Source of the DNA: Aestuariibius sp. HNIBRBA575
GTDB taxonomy: Bacteria > Pseudomonadota > Alphaproteobacteria > Rhodobacterales > Rhodobacteraceae
Assembly (NCBI RefSeq): GCF_040932005.1
Contig: NZ_CP162414.1
Span: 2,383,501 to 2,447,500, forward strand
Reading direction: 5' to 3'
DNA: 64,000 bases
Shown one piece after another: positions 1 through 8,526 of the stretch (positions are counted from its first letter, which is position 1; each line of letters opens with the position of its first letter). The position numbers and the translations under genes were made by a program. The notes under the pieces were generated by a model. That model was not told the DNA's origin. It ran no database searches and saw only the letters and a list, made by a program, of their open reading frames with translations.

Positions 1-834
1 ATGATCTCAGAAGGTGAAACGGCCCGACGCGTTGGTACGTCGGGGTTATGTGGCGCGCTCTTTGATCCGCGTGCCGGGACGATCCAGCCCCTTGCTTATG
101 CCAAAGGATTGGCGCGCGCGGCACATAAAAATGGGGCCATGTTATTTGAACATTCCCCCGCATTATCGGTGCAAAAAGAAGCGCAATTCTGGCGCATAAA
201 AACGCCTGACGGCCAAATCCGCGCAACGTCAATCTTGGTTGCGACCAATGGATATACAATCCCGTTTGAAACTCTATTTTCCCCGCAAATCCCAATGAAA
301 ACAATTCCAATCCACTATTTTCAGGCCGCAACACCCCCTTTGAACGACCAACAGCGCGCCCAAATCCTGCCAAACCAAGAGGGTTGCTGGGACACGGCTT
401 TGATAATGTCATCATGGCGGATGGACGTGTCAGGCCGGTTGATCATTGGAGGGATGGGGCGACTTGATCATATTGCCGGCAATGTGCATTCCGCTTGGCT
501 AAGGCGGAAATTGTCAAAAATGTTTCCAATGTTGCGTGATACCCCCCTGGCCCATTCGTGGTTTGGACGGATCGCCATGACCCCAAAACACATCCCAAAA
601 ATCCTGCAATTCGGCCCCAATGCCTTTGCAATTTTTGGCTATTCTGGGCGGGGTATTGGGCCGGGAACGTTTTTTGGTACCCAAATGGGGTCCGCTTTGG
701 TTTCAGGGGACCTAACGCACCTGCCTGTACCGCCAGAACGTGATCACTCAGTGGCCTTTTCGGGCCTGTGCGAAGCCTTTTACGAAACCGGTGCGACCTT
801 GTCCCATTTGATCCGTGATCGCGGCGCAAAATAG
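1..834 (+). CDS. FAD-dependent amino-acid/amine oxidoreductase, C-terminal part (cut by window start)
   Basis: The frame is open from base 1 to a TAG at 832-834, giving 277 residues. It looks like the last two thirds of a DAO-family flavoprotein of the gamma-glutamylputrescine oxidase / glycine oxidase type, usually about 420-440 residues. The N-terminal FAD-binding Rossmann segment (GxGxxG) is absent because it lies before the window. Visible family marks are the segment ATNGYT that closes the first FAD half, the substrate-domain stretch around GGMGR, and the C-terminal FAD loop GYSGRGIGPGTFFG. The ATG at base 1 is probably internal. Such enzymes oxidise amines or amino acids with release of H2O2 or electrons. 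The substrate cannot be told from this fragment. A transaminase at 8527 may belong to the same metabolic neighbourhood, but the sugar operon lies between them. Confidence 0.8.
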   Translation: MISEGETARRVGTSGLCGALFDPRAGTIQPLAYAKGLARAAHKNGAMLFEHSPALSVQKEAQFWRIKTPDGQIRATSILVATNGYTIPFETLFSPQIPMKTIPIHYFQAATPPLNDQQRAQILPNQEGCWDTALIMSSWRMDVSGRLIIGGMGRLDHIAGNVHSAWLRRKLSKMFPMLRDTPLAHSWFGRIAMTPKHIPKILQFGPNAFAIFGYSGRGIGPGTFFGTQMGSALVSGDLTHLPVPPERDHSVAFSGLCEAFYETGATLSHLIRDRGAK

Positions 835-905
835 CCCACACCATTGATGGTACCACCACCCAAGGCCAAAGCGAACCGAGTCGTTTTCATCGTCCCTGCG
901 CCAAT

Positions 906-921
906 CCGAAACCCGTTTCGG
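906..921. promoter_or_regulatory. Upstream LacI-type operator (O2)
   Basis: CCGAAACCCGTTTCGG is a 16-bp near-palindrome with one mismatch in the central step. It matches the perfect site at 1021-1036. Centre-to-centre spacing is 115 bp, about eleven helical turns, which would allow DNA looping by a dimer of dimers. Binding by the adjacent LacI-family protein is inferred. Confidence 0.7.
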
Positions 922-1020
922 TGTCATATTTCGTCCTAAAAATACGCGCTTTCGCCACTTTTTTCACAGCATTTCCAACGAATTGCTAAAAAACTCAGCC
1001 CTTTTCAAAGAAATTCGTTG

Positions 1021-1036
1021 CCGAAACCGGTTTCGG
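1021..1036. promoter_or_regulatory. LacI-type operator (O1), perfect palindrome
   Basis: CCGAAACCGGTTTCGG is a perfect 16-bp palindrome with a central CG step, the typical form of a LacI-family operator. It lies just upstream of the ribosome binding site (GGGAGG) of the regulator at 1065, so binding there would block the promoter of the whole operon, including the regulator itself. Confidence 0.8.
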
Positions 1037-1064
1037 AGCAAAACCTGACATCAGGGAGGAAAAT

Positions 1065-2210
1065 ATGTCTGAGCATCGCAACCGCGCTGACCACAAAATC
1101 ACCACGCGTCGCGTGACGATTGCGGATGTGTCCGACGCGCTTGGCTTAACCAAAAGCACCGTGTCCAGAGCCCTGAACGGATACCCAGACATCGCCGATG
1201 CCACACGATTGCGCGTCGCCAATATGGCAACCAAATTGGGCTATCGCCCCCTGTCCCATGCACAGGCCATTAAAACCGGGCGCACACGTTCCTTGGGACT
1301 TGTTGTTCAAACCGGCGATCACGACGGAGCCAGCCCATTTTTGGCGGATTTCCTCGCGGGGATTTCTTTTGCTGCATCATCAGAAGGGTGGACATTGTCG
1401 GTCGCCACATCCACCGACATGCAGGATACGCTGGAAAAAATCCAAGAATTGCAGCGGGACCGCAAAGCGGATGGATTTATCCTGCCACGCACGATGTTGC
1501 TCGATCCGCGGGTGGATCTGTTACAGGCCACCAACACACCTTTTGTGCTGTTTGGGCGCACCGAAACCAGTCAGGATTGTGCATGGTATGACATCCTCGG
1601 GGAACGGGCGATGGAACGGGCTGTTGTACGTTTGTCGGCCATGGGGCATCGCCAAATTGCCTTTGTAAACGGGGGCTTGGATTACACTTATGCAAAATTA
1701 CGCCGCGAAGGGTATTTGCACGGATTGAACGTCACAGGTTTGGATATCGATCCTGATCTGATCATCGAAAACGCCGTCACACCCGATGCAGGCCGTCTGG
1801 CCACCCTATCGCTGCTCAGCCGTCCCAGCCCGCCGACCGCCATCGTGTTCAGCGTGGATCGCGCTGCCTTGGGGGCCTATCACGCCGCGCAGGAACTGGG
1901 GCTGACATTGGGGCGCGATTTTTCGGTGATCGCCTATGATGGCATCCCCGAAGGCGCCTATCAAACCCCGCCCCTGTCCACCTATTCCGTGCGCCACCGC
2001 GAAGCCGGGGAACGGCTGGGTCACATGTTGATCGAAATCATCCGGGGCAACACATCCAAAAACATACCAGATACCGCGCAGGAAACCGCACTGGCCGATT
2101 TTCTGGATCGCGGATCGGCGGCTCCGCCCGCCCTGACGTCAAATGAACTGGCCAGAAAAATCCGAAACCATTCGGACGATCAAATATCCAACGGGAGGAT
2201 ACCAAAATGA
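1065..2210 (+). CDS. LacI/GalR-family transcriptional repressor of the sugar operon
   Basis: A 381-residue DNA-binding regulator. An N-terminal helix-turn-helix (about residues 17-40, VTIADVSDALGLTKSTVSRALNG) with the LacI hinge-helix region is followed by a periplasmic-binding-protein-like effector domain to about residue 340. The start is set by GGGAGGA seven bases upstream of ATG. The gene overlaps the binding-protein gene by four bases (ATGA), so regulator and transporter are co-transcribed. The two CCGAAAC-type palindromes upstream indicate autoregulation. By analogy with AglR-type regulators the inducer would be the imported glycoside or its product; this is inferred. The last 40 residues form a polar tail of unclear role. 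Confidence 0.93.
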   Translation: MSEHRNRADHKITTRRVTIADVSDALGLTKSTVSRALNGYPDIADATRLRVANMATKLGYRPLSHAQAIKTGRTRSLGLVVQTGDHDGASPFLADFLAGISFAASSEGWTLSVATSTDMQDTLEKIQELQRDRKADGFILPRTMLLDPRVDLLQATNTPFVLFGRTETSQDCAWYDILGERAMERAVVRLSAMGHRQIAFVNGGLDYTYAKLRREGYLHGLNVTGLDIDPDLIIENAVTPDAGRLATLSLLSRPSPPTAIVFSVDRAALGAYHAAQELGLTLGRDFSVIAYDGIPEGAYQTPPLSTYSVRHREAGERLGHMLIEIIRGNTSKNIPDTAQETALADFLDRGSAAPPALTSNELARKIRNHSDDQISNGRIPK

Positions 2211-3556
2211 TGACCCTAAAGGCGCAGACCTTAGGAACCGCTGCGATGGCGCTTGTGTTGTCGGCATTTGCCGCGAGCGCAGACGATCTGCGGTTCTGGA
2301 CAACCGAAGAACAGCCAGAACGGTTGGCAAAACAGCAGGAAATGGCGGCGGCATTTGCAGCGGCGTCCGGTCACAATGTCGAAGTGATCCCAGTGTCTGA
2401 AACCGATCTGGGCACCCGCGCCACGGCCGCCTATGCGGCAGGGGATTTGCCGGATGTGATTTACCATCCGCTGCAATATGCGCTGCCATGGGCCGAAGCC
2501 GGGATTCTGGACATAGACGCGGCCACCGATGTGGTTGAAATGCTGGGCGAAGACACATTTGCCCCCGGTGCATTGACCATGGCCGCCACGGCGGATGGGT
2601 TTGCCTCTGTGCCGGTGGATGGCTGGACGCAGATGGTGGTTTACCGCGCTGATCTGTTCGAAGAAAAGGGCCTGCAACCCCCGACATCCTACGCCAATGT
2701 ACAAGCCGCGCTGGAAGCGCTGCATAACCCACCTGAGGTGTACGGCTTTGTTGCGCCCACAAAGATTGACGAAAATTTTATGAGCCAAGTGCTGGAACAT
2801 GTGTTTTTGGCCAATGGCGTGACCCCGGTTGGGCGCGACGGTTTCACCGCGCTGGACGAAGCCAAAACCATCGAGGTTCTGGATTTCTACAAAGCCATCG
2901 TCGAAGCTTCGCCTCCGGGTGAGCTGTACTGGGATCAGTCGCGGTCGCTTTATTTCTCGGGCAATGCGGCGATGATCATCTGGTCACCGTTCATTTTGGA
3001 TGAACTGGCCGGCCTGCGAGACAGCGCCCCGCCCACCATCACCGATGATCCTACATCCTCTGAATTGGCATCGCGCACTGGGATCGTGACCAACTTTTCT
3101 GGTCCATCCAACCCAGATGGCGCCGCATGGGGGGACATCCGCTATTTCGGTGTGACCACGGATGCGTCCACAGATGCAGCGATGGAATTCGTGCAATATT
3201 CCATGGACGAAGGCTATACCCAGACCTTGTCGATCGCACCTGAAGGCAAATTCCCTGTGCGCCGCGGCACAGCCGACAACCCAACCGAATTTGCCGAAGC
3301 TTGGGCAACATTGCCGGTGGGGGTCGATCGCAAAGCGCCTCTGGGGGATCTCTATGACCAAGCGATGATCGACGAAATCGTTGGTGGTCTGGACGTTGCA
3401 CAACGTTGGGGCGTGTCAGAGGGGCAATTGTCCTTGGCATCGAAAATGATCAATTCGCAGGTGATCAACCGTCTGGTCCGGGAATATGTTGATGGCGCGC
3501 GCGACGCGTCTGCAACCGTTGCCGCCATGAACGAAGCCTTGGCTGCGATCGACTAA
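2207..3556 (+). CDS. ABC transporter sugar-binding protein (extracellular family 1)
   Basis: A 449-residue periplasmic binding protein for a carbohydrate ABC importer. Residues 1-25 form a Sec signal peptide (short N-region, hydrophobic core, ASA before the acidic mature start). The mature part has the order of MalE-like family 1 proteins, including LRFWTTEEQPERL near the N-terminus, GDLPDVIYHP in the first lobe and a long C-terminal helical section. The start at 2207 follows GGGAGG; an ATG one codon later is an equal choice. It sits first in the transport block and is followed by a hairpin before the permeases, which fits the higher dose of binding protein usual in these operons. The co-encoded GH63-like hydrolase points to a small glycoside such as a glycosyl-glycerate as ligand (inference). 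Confidence 0.9.
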   Translation: MMTLKAQTLGTAAMALVLSAFAASADDLRFWTTEEQPERLAKQQEMAAAFAAASGHNVEVIPVSETDLGTRATAAYAAGDLPDVIYHPLQYALPWAEAGILDIDAATDVVEMLGEDTFAPGALTMAATADGFASVPVDGWTQMVVYRADLFEEKGLQPPTSYANVQAALEALHNPPEVYGFVAPTKIDENFMSQVLEHVFLANGVTPVGRDGFTALDEAKTIEVLDFYKAIVEASPPGELYWDQSRSLYFSGNAAMIIWSPFILDELAGLRDSAPPTITDDPTSSELASRTGIVTNFSGPSNPDGAAWGDIRYFGVTTDASTDAAMEFVQYSMDEGYTQTLSIAPEGKFPVRRGTADNPTEFAEAWATLPVGVDRKAPLGDLYDQAMIDEIVGGLDVAQRWGVSEGQLSLASKMINSQVINRLVREYVDGARDASATVAAMNEALAAID

Positions 3557-3570
3557 GCAGCCAAACCTGT

Positions 3571-3601
3571 CGGGGCGGCCTTCCCGTCCGCCTCGACTTT
3601 T
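3571..3601 (+). terminator. Intra-operon hairpin between binding protein and permease
   Basis: CGGGGCGG at 3571-3578 pairs with CCGCCTCG at 3588-3595 (one G-U pair) around a 9-nt loop and is followed by ACTTTT. This fits a partial terminator or mRNA-stabilising hairpin that lets the binding protein be made in excess over the permeases. Confidence 0.6.
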
Positions 3602-3635
3602 CAGCCCTTTTTGGTTGACCATTCGGAGTAGTTTC

Positions 3636-4880
3636 ATGACCGCCCAAACCCCGCCACGGGGCACGGGGCCACTTGCCCGACGCGAAGCGCGTTTGGCTTG
3701 GGGGCTCTTGGCACCCACAGTGATTGCCGTCTCACTTGTTGTGATCCTGCCATTGCTGGCAATTTTCTGGATCAGCTTCAAACCGGTCGAATTGGCGGAT
3801 CTGCGTCCCCCTGTGCCGATTGTGCGCGAAGATTTGCGCGGCAATCCCGAAATAGCGGGCGACATTGGAACCCTGCGCTATCGATTGCGCAATTCCAGTC
3901 AGGATCAGGCGATTACAGGTGTCACGCTGACGGATACATGGCCTGCCGGGTTAGAACCGGTGGATTTGGACGACAGATGCGCCGTCACGGATGCAACATT
4001 GTTTTGTGATTTTGGCGATTGGACAGGCGGAACCCGCGAACGGTTGGAACTAGAAGTCACGGTCAGCCAGGATTTCTTTGATGCGGGGATCGACATCAAA
4101 GACAGCGCGCCAATCCTAACAGGTGACGCGGATAACATCCTGACAAACTTCGACTTTACGGCCACCAACTTTGTCAAAGTATTCGACGGTGGTGAATTTT
4201 GGTCGGTCCTTTATGTGACGCTGTTCTACACAATTGTCGGCACAATCGGCGCGCTGGTTTTCGGGCTATTTGCGGCCATGTTGCTGAACAAAAGCTTTCG
4301 AGGTCAGGGGATTTTACGCGGGCTTTATCTGTTTCCCTATGTGGCCCCGGTCATCGCGGTGGCGTTTGCGTGGATTCTGCTGTTTGATCCGTTTTCCGGA
4401 TCCGCCAATGCCCTGTTGGTACAGATGGGCGTGACCACAGAAACGATCAATTTCTTCGGTGAAAAACCACTAGCCTTGATCATGGTCACAGTGTTTGAAA
4501 TCTGGCGGTATTTCCCGCTGTCTTTCCTGTTCATTCTGGCCCGGATGCAAAGCATCGACACAGACATGTACGAAGCCGCCGATATGGATGGCGCATCGCC
4601 GTTTCAGAAATTCTGGTATCTCAGCATGCCGCAATTGCTGGGCATTCTGTCCGTTTTGTTCCTGTTGCGGTTCATCTGGACCTTTAACAAATTCGACGAC
4701 ATTTTCCTGCTGACCGGCGGCAATGCGGGCACACGAACATTGACGGTGAACGTCTATGAACAGGCCTTTGCGGTCAGCAATATCGGTGCAGGTGCGGCTG
4801 TGGCTGTGGTGATTTTCTGCTGTTTGCTGCTGTTTTCGGTCTTCTTCTTCAAATTCATCAGCCAGGAGGAAGGGCTATGA
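3636..4880 (+). CDS. ABC sugar permease with DUF11-like periplasmic insert
   Basis: A 414-residue inner-membrane permease of the MalF/UgpA type. After TM1 (about residues 22-47) comes an insert of about 120 residues (roughly 55-175) before the usual five remaining helices. The insert resembles a DUF11 beta-sandwich: LRYRLRNSS, then VTLTDTWPAGLEPV, then two cysteines in CAVTDATLFC that could form a disulfide, then LELEVTVS. The cytoplasmic EAA loop is YEAADMDGASPFQKFWYLSMP. An ATG 21 bases upstream is in frame, but GGAG at 3625-3628 serves the ATG at 3636. The 3' end overlaps the second permease by four bases. MalF has a different P2 domain at this topological position; a DUF11-like fold there is unusual. 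Confidence 0.88.
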   Translation: MTAQTPPRGTGPLARREARLAWGLLAPTVIAVSLVVILPLLAIFWISFKPVELADLRPPVPIVREDLRGNPEIAGDIGTLRYRLRNSSQDQAITGVTLTDTWPAGLEPVDLDDRCAVTDATLFCDFGDWTGGTRERLELEVTVSQDFFDAGIDIKDSAPILTGDADNILTNFDFTATNFVKVFDGGEFWSVLYVTLFYTIVGTIGALVFGLFAAMLLNKSFRGQGILRGLYLFPYVAPVIAVAFAWILLFDPFSGSANALLVQMGVTTETINFFGEKPLALIMVTVFEIWRYFPLSFLFILARMQSIDTDMYEAADMDGASPFQKFWYLSMPQLLGILSVLFLLRFIWTFNKFDDIFLLTGGNAGTRTLTVNVYEQAFAVSNIGAGAAVAVVIFCCLLLFSVFFFKFISQEEGL

Positions 4881-6085
4881 GCCTGCTGCGTTACGGCTAT
4901 GTCACCGGCCCGCTTTTGGGGGCGATGTGGACGTTTATCATTGCCACAACCGTCGCCGTGGCCATGTCATTTGGCACAGGTGACGCGTTTCGACCGTCCT
5001 TGTGGATGTCGCTGATCTGGGGCGCCGCACTTGGATTTGCCTGCCTGCCCGGACATTGGGGCAAACCAGTCGGAGCAGGTGTGGCGATCAGCGTCCTCAG
5101 CTTGCTCGGCTTTGGGCCGATCATTTCAGGTGCAAATGTTTCTGGATTTTCCAGCCTCCTCGGGGCGTTATCAATGGCGGGATTTTCGGCCCTCGGCCTG
5201 TGGATCATGCTGCGCGAATGCCAGCCAGCCGCACTGACCCGCCATGAATTCGAAGAGGCCGTGATCCGGTTTCTGACCGGATTTGGCTATATCTTTTTCA
5301 CCGCAATTGTCCTGATCCCGTTTTACGTGATGGTCATGACCAGCCTGAAAAACCAATCCGAACTGATCCAAAACCCGCTCGATTTTTCGATCGATTTTTC
5401 CAAAGGCTGGGATTTGTTCCGATCCTATAGCGAATTGTTCGGTCAGTTCGATTTTGGCACTTATTTGTGGACCTCATTCTTTATTTCTGTGCTGACCGTG
5501 TTCATCACGCTGGCCTTTGCCGTGCCGGGTGCCTATGCCATCGCCCGCCTTAGATTTAAGGGGCGCGCTGCCTTTGGCCGGTCCATCCTGCTGATCTATA
5601 TGGTGCCGATGATCGTTCTGGCGCTGCCGATTTACATCGCGTTTTCGATGACGGGCTTGCGCAACTCGATCTTTGGGATTGTGCTGATCTATCCGGTCAC
5701 CACCATTCCCGTCGCATTGTACATGCTACAGGGCTATTTCCGCGGCCTGCCCGGCGAAGTCGAAGAGGCCGGATTGATGGATGGTTTGTCGCGACTGGCT
5801 GTCATCTGGAAAATCACCCTGCCCCTATCCCTGCCCGCTTTGGCGTCGGTGTCTCTCTATGTGTTTATGATCGCTTGGAACGAATTCCTGCTGGCATTCA
5901 TGCTGCTGGATGACCCATCGAAATTCACCCTCACACGGGGCATCGCCAGCCTCAATTCCTCTGAAATTCCCCGACAGCATCTGATGGCCGGGTCGGTCAT
6001 CGCGACCGTCCCAATCATGGCGCTGTTTTTAGGGCTGGAAAAATTCATGACCAAAGGCCTGACCGCCGGGTCGGTCAAAGGTTAA
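4877..6085 (+). CDS. ABC sugar permease with extra N-terminal membrane domain
   Basis: A 402-residue MalG/UgpE-type permease. The standard six-helix core begins near residue 130 (LTGFGYIFFTAIVLIPFYVMV) and has the EAA loop EVEEAGLMDGLSRLAVIWKI followed by LPLSLPALAS. It ends with a C-terminal TM and GLTAGSVKG. The first 120 residues add about four hydrophobic segments not found in ordinary MalG proteins of about 280 residues. The gene overlaps the first permease by ATGA, so the two are translationally coupled and should form the heterodimeric channel. Function is assigned from family and position; the role of the added domain is unknown. Confidence 0.9.
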   Translation: MSLLRYGYVTGPLLGAMWTFIIATTVAVAMSFGTGDAFRPSLWMSLIWGAALGFACLPGHWGKPVGAGVAISVLSLLGFGPIISGANVSGFSSLLGALSMAGFSALGLWIMLRECQPAALTRHEFEEAVIRFLTGFGYIFFTAIVLIPFYVMVMTSLKNQSELIQNPLDFSIDFSKGWDLFRSYSELFGQFDFGTYLWTSFFISVLTVFITLAFAVPGAYAIARLRFKGRAAFGRSILLIYMVPMIVLALPIYIAFSMTGLRNSIFGIVLIYPVTTIPVALYMLQGYFRGLPGEVEEAGLMDGLSRLAVIWKITLPLSLPALASVSLYVFMIAWNEFLLAFMLLDDPSKFTLTRGIASLNSSEIPRQHLMAGSVIATVPIMALFLGLEKFMTKGLTAGSVKG

Positions 6086-6106
6086 TCACCCAAAACGGGT
6101 AACGAG

Positions 6107-7381
6107 ATGAAGAAAATGAATGATATGAAATATTTAACCCTCAATGAAAAAGCCGTCGCCATCCTGCAAAGCAATGATCGGGGGGGGTATACTGTGCCCA
6201 CTTCGGGGCTGTATCCGTATCAGTGGAACTGGGATTCTGTGTTTGCGGCTTGGGGGTTTGCGACCTTTGATAAACCGCGCGCATGGGATGAATTGGACAC
6301 GTTGTTTGCGTCGCAATGGGATGATGGCATGGTGCCGCATATCATTTTCCATCAGGACGATCCGGGCTATTTCCCCGGCCCAGATATGTGGCAGGTCAAC
6401 CGCAACCCCGCCACATCCGGCATTTCCCAGCCACCCGTTGCTGCCACATTAGCGCGTGAAATTCTGGCCATGGATCCCGATGGATTGGACCGCGTCCGCG
6501 CGCTGTTTCCCAAAATCAAAGCATGGCATCGCTGGTGGGCTGAACAGCGATGTAGCCAAGGCCCTGTCGCGATCACCCATCCATGGGAATCTGGGCGTGA
6601 CAATTGCCCGGATTGGGATATCGGCATGGCCAATGTCGACGGGTCCAATGTCGGCGATTACCAACGCCGGGACACCGGCCATGTGGACGCATCAATGCGC
6701 CCCGGCAAAGAAGATTACGACCGCTATCTGGCGATCCTTTATTTTGGGCGTGACACGGGTTGGAACCAGTCAGAAATTGTTGCCAATGGCCCATTTCTGA
6801 TGGCCGATCCCGGCATCACATTCATCCTGTTGCGCGCCCATGTTGATCTGATCGAAATTGGCCGCCAACTGGGCGAAGACGTACAGGAAATAGAAACCTG
6901 GGCCGCCGCCCTCAGATCGTCATTGCCGATGATCTGGAACGCTGACATCGGGGCTTATGATGCGCGTGATCTGCGCACGGGCACCTTTAGCGGGAATATT
7001 GGGTCGGGTGCGTTTTTGTCTCTTCTCGCAGATGAAAGCACCCCAGAGCTGGACACACATCTTCAGCGGATATGGGATGCGGTGGCGTACGGCATTCCGT
7101 CCTTTGACCCGGATGCGGTTCTGTTTGATCCACGTCGATATTGGCGCGGGCCAACCTGGCCGGTTGTCAATTCCCTGATCGCCTTGGGTCTGCGCCGTGC
7201 TGGGCGTTTCGAAGACGAAGCCAGACTGCGTCGTGAAACTGCCCAACTGATTAGCAAACATGGGTTTTTTGAATATTTCGACCCCAAAGATGCAACCCCA
7301 TGTGGCGGCAATGATTTTACCTGGACAGCTGCAATCTGGCTCACTTGGGCCGGGCGGGATTTCCAAGAGGAGGCAGATTAA
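6107..7381 (+). CDS. GH63-like glycoside hydrolase (glucosyl-/mannosylglycerate hydrolase type)
   Basis: A 424-residue (alpha/alpha)6-barrel glycosidase without a signal peptide, so cytoplasmic. Segments typical of the bacterial GH63 / trehalase-like group are [17 protein letters not shown] (about residues 36-52), [28 protein letters not shown] (about 164-175, with a likely catalytic acid) and a C-terminal FFEYFDPKD. These resemble mannosylglycerate and glucosylglycerate hydrolases more than MalZ-type alpha-glucosidases. It lies inside the ABC operon, between permease and ATPase genes, so it should cleave the imported compound. Several in-frame ATGs exist at the 5' end (6107, 6116, 6125) with no strong ribosome site, so the start is uncertain by a few codons. 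Exact substrate is inferred. Confidence 0.82.
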   Translation: MKKMNDMKYLTLNEKAVAILQSNDRGGYTVPTSGLYPYQWNWDSVFAAWGFATFDKPRAWDELDTLFASQWDDGMVPHIIFHQDDPGYFPGPDMWQVNRNPATSGISQPPVAATLAREILAMDPDGLDRVRALFPKIKAWHRWWAEQRCSQGPVAITHPWESGRDNCPDWDIGMANVDGSNVGDYQRRDTGHVDASMRPGKEDYDRYLAILYFGRDTGWNQSEIVANGPFLMADPGITFILLRAHVDLIEIGRQLGEDVQEIETWAAALRSSLPMIWNADIGAYDARDLRTGTFSGNIGSGAFLSLLADESTPELDTHLQRIWDAVAYGIPSFDPDAVLFDPRRYWRGPTWPVVNSLIALGLRRAGRFEDEARLRRETAQLISKHGFFEYFDPKDATPCGGNDFTWTAAIWLTWAGRDFQEEAD

Positions 7382-8445
7382 TGTCATCGATTGAACTCAG
7401 AGGTGTCGAAAAATGGTTCGGCGACGTGCAGGTCATCAAAGGTGTGGACCTGTCGATCAAAAAGGGGGAATTCGTGATCTTTGTCGGCCCCTCGGGCTGT
7501 GGGAAATCAACGTTGTTGCGGATGATTGCCGGTCTAGAAGAAACCAGCCGCGGCGAAATCAACATTGATGGCCGCGATGCCACCGCCGAGCCGCCCAGCC
7601 GCCGTGGGCTGGCGATGGTTTTTCAGTCTTACGCGCTTTATCCACACATGAGCGTGCGGGATAATGTCGGGTTTCCGCTAAAGGCTGCGGGCAAATCCAA
7701 GGCCGACATTCAGGCCAAAGTGGACCATGCCGCAGAGGTGCTTAAACTGGGTCCCTATCTGGATCGCCGCCCCAAGGACCTGTCGGGGGGGCAACGCCAA
7801 CGGGTTGCGATTGGGCGGTCCATCGTGCGCGATCCCACAGCGTTTTTGTTTGACGAACCTCTGTCAAATCTGGATGCGTCGCTGCGTGTGGAAATGCGAT
7901 ATGAAATCGCGAAACTGCACCAAACGCTTGATACGACAATGATTTACGTCACTCACGATCAGGTCGAAGCCATGACATTGGCCGACCGGATTGTTGTGTT
8001 GGAATTTGGAAAAATCGCTCAGGTGGGCACGCCACGCGACCTATACGAAAACCCGGCAAACCTATTTGTAGCGCAATTTATCGGTTCGCCCAAAATGAAT
8101 GTCATCCCCTGCACGGCCGCCAACAATCAGGCCGTCGCCATCGGGGGTCGCCCTATCCAAGGCCCCCAGCAACCAGCGGTGCATTTGGGCATTCGCCCGG
8201 AACACATCACGCTGGTTAACCCGGGCCAAGGTGCCATGGATGGCGTTGTGGATGTGCTGGAATATCTCGGTGCGGATACGTTTGTGATTTTCGATTGCGG
8301 CGAAGCAGGTCAGGTAAATGTCCGCGTCAACGGTGAAACCACGCTCAAACCCGGTGAAACGGTGGGGTTGTCATTTGCCCCAACGAGCATGCATTTCTTT
8401 GATACTGATGGCTTGGCCATCCCGTTCACCGGCACAGCGGTATAG
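7381..8445 (+). CDS. ABC transporter ATP-binding protein (MalK/UgpC type)
   Basis: A 354-residue ATPase that drives the importer from the cytoplasmic side. Walker A is GPSGCGKST (residues 37-45), the Q-loop follows at FQSYALYPH, the signature is [14 protein letters not shown], Walker B is [12 protein letters not shown] and the switch His lies in VTHDQ. The last 110 residues are the TOBE/MalK regulatory domain (LGIRPEHI). The start ATG at 7381 shares its A with the TAA stop of the hydrolase and is preceded by AAGAGGAGG. A longer in-frame start at 7345 would only add residues translated from the end of the hydrolase gene. This closes the transport operon. Confidence 0.96.
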   Translation: MSSIELRGVEKWFGDVQVIKGVDLSIKKGEFVIFVGPSGCGKSTLLRMIAGLEETSRGEINIDGRDATAEPPSRRGLAMVFQSYALYPHMSVRDNVGFPLKAAGKSKADIQAKVDHAAEVLKLGPYLDRRPKDLSGGQRQRVAIGRSIVRDPTAFLFDEPLSNLDASLRVEMRYEIAKLHQTLDTTMIYVTHDQVEAMTLADRIVVLEFGKIAQVGTPRDLYENPANLFVAQFIGSPKMNVIPCTAANNQAVAIGGRPIQGPQQPAVHLGIRPEHITLVNPGQGAMDGVVDVLEYLGADTFVIFDCGEAGQVNVRVNGETTLKPGETVGLSFAPTSMHFFDTDGLAIPFTGTAV

Positions 8446-8526
8446 CCCAACAATCGGACGTGATCCCTTGATTGCGTCACATCAATATGATCAAATTCTT
8501 TCAGAATCCTTTCTGAGAGAATTTTC

